In this document: piece by piece, positions 63,895-64,000 of the stretch
Numbering within the stretch: position 1 is the stretch's first letter
How the letters are laid out: each line of letters opens with the position of its first letter
Translations under genes and position numbers: made by a program
The notes under the pieces: generated by a model
What the model was told of the DNA's origin: nothing
The model's database searches: none
What the model saw: the letters and a program-made list of their open reading frames with translations, nothing else
Source: Uranotaenia lowii
Taxonomy: Eukaryota > Arthropoda > Insecta > Diptera > Culicidae
Length of the DNA stretch: 64,000 bases
Direction of reading: 5' to 3'
Assembly: GCF_029784155.1 (NCBI RefSeq)
Contig: NC_073692.1
Span: forward strand, 436,581,228 to 436,645,227

Positions 63895-64000
63895 GGGAGT
63901 GAAAAGTTATAGACACACGAACACAAGCTATCGCGATTTTACGGCGAACCCAGTATCCAGAAAGGGGTGAAGGTTGGCCGGACACGCTGGGCAGAACATG
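63895..64000 (+). mobile_element. LINE reverse transcriptase end, cut by window
   Basis: The translation SRFYGEPSIQKGVKVGR followed by RWAEH mirrors the LINE tail at 38348-38450. This copy keeps YGEPSI, the usual form of the motif, while the left copy reads YGKPSI. Confidence 0.7.

Larger units (their letters stand above)
52447..64000 (-). repeat. right arm of giant inverted repeat (cut by window end)
   Basis: This is the reverse complement of 38348-50501. Every mirrored landmark is present in the expected order: the exons above, the TAGGGTG element, the SINE, the 348-bp duplication, the TTAA site and the LINE tail. From the axis to about 59250 differences are rare (about half a percent in stretches I compared). 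Beyond about 59300 they reach roughly 3-6 percent. The arm is still matching when the window ends. Confidence 0.95.

Overview
The window is AT-rich eukaryotic DNA packed with transposable elements and centred on one large protein-coding gene. Short GT-AG introns, tRNA-derived SINEs, many small inverted-repeat DNA transposons, a Penelope-like fragment and an insect-type MAST kinase point to a dipteran insect, most likely a mosquito. The species cannot be fixed from sequence alone.

Bases 1-26000 hold almost no host coding sequence that I can support. They carry a Penelope-like remnant (170-770), two tRNA-like SINE fragments and a series of nonautonomous DNA transposons. Several have clean target-site duplications (TSDs): a hAT-type element with an 8-bp TSD (7335-8557) holding a nearly perfect 239-bp hairpin element (7944-8182); a PIF/Harbinger-type element with a TTA TSD (12738-13864) nested in a region of ACTCAG motifs; a 1.5-kb hAT-type foldback with an 8-bp TSD (14852-16339); and TA-type elements at 19111-19873, 23097-24163 (flanks altered) and 35979-36921.

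Bases 26266-33450 are the host gene: a MAST (microtubule-associated Ser/Thr) kinase, orthologue of Drosophila drop out. Its 2035 codons lie in one uninterrupted exon, preceded by a leader with a likely 64-nt intron. The protein has the MAST-specific DUF1908 region, an AGC kinase domain with all catalytic residues, and a PDZ domain.

Bases 38348-64000 form a very large inverted repeat. The left arm (38348-50501) is repeated in reverse complement at 52447-64000, where the window ends inside the arm. Between the arms lie a 500-N assembly gap (50502-51001) and 1.4 kb of single-copy sequence. Left-arm homology stops at the last base before the gap, as expected if two allelic contigs were joined head to head; a real palindrome broken at its centre remains possible. 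The arms are nearly identical near the axis and several percent different distally. They differ by a 1.26-kb insertion on the left only, by two unrelated TTAA-type elements in the same TTAA site, and by a tandem expansion on the right only. Each arm also carries a phase-consistent three-exon gene candidate for a cysteine-rich protein that I cannot name.
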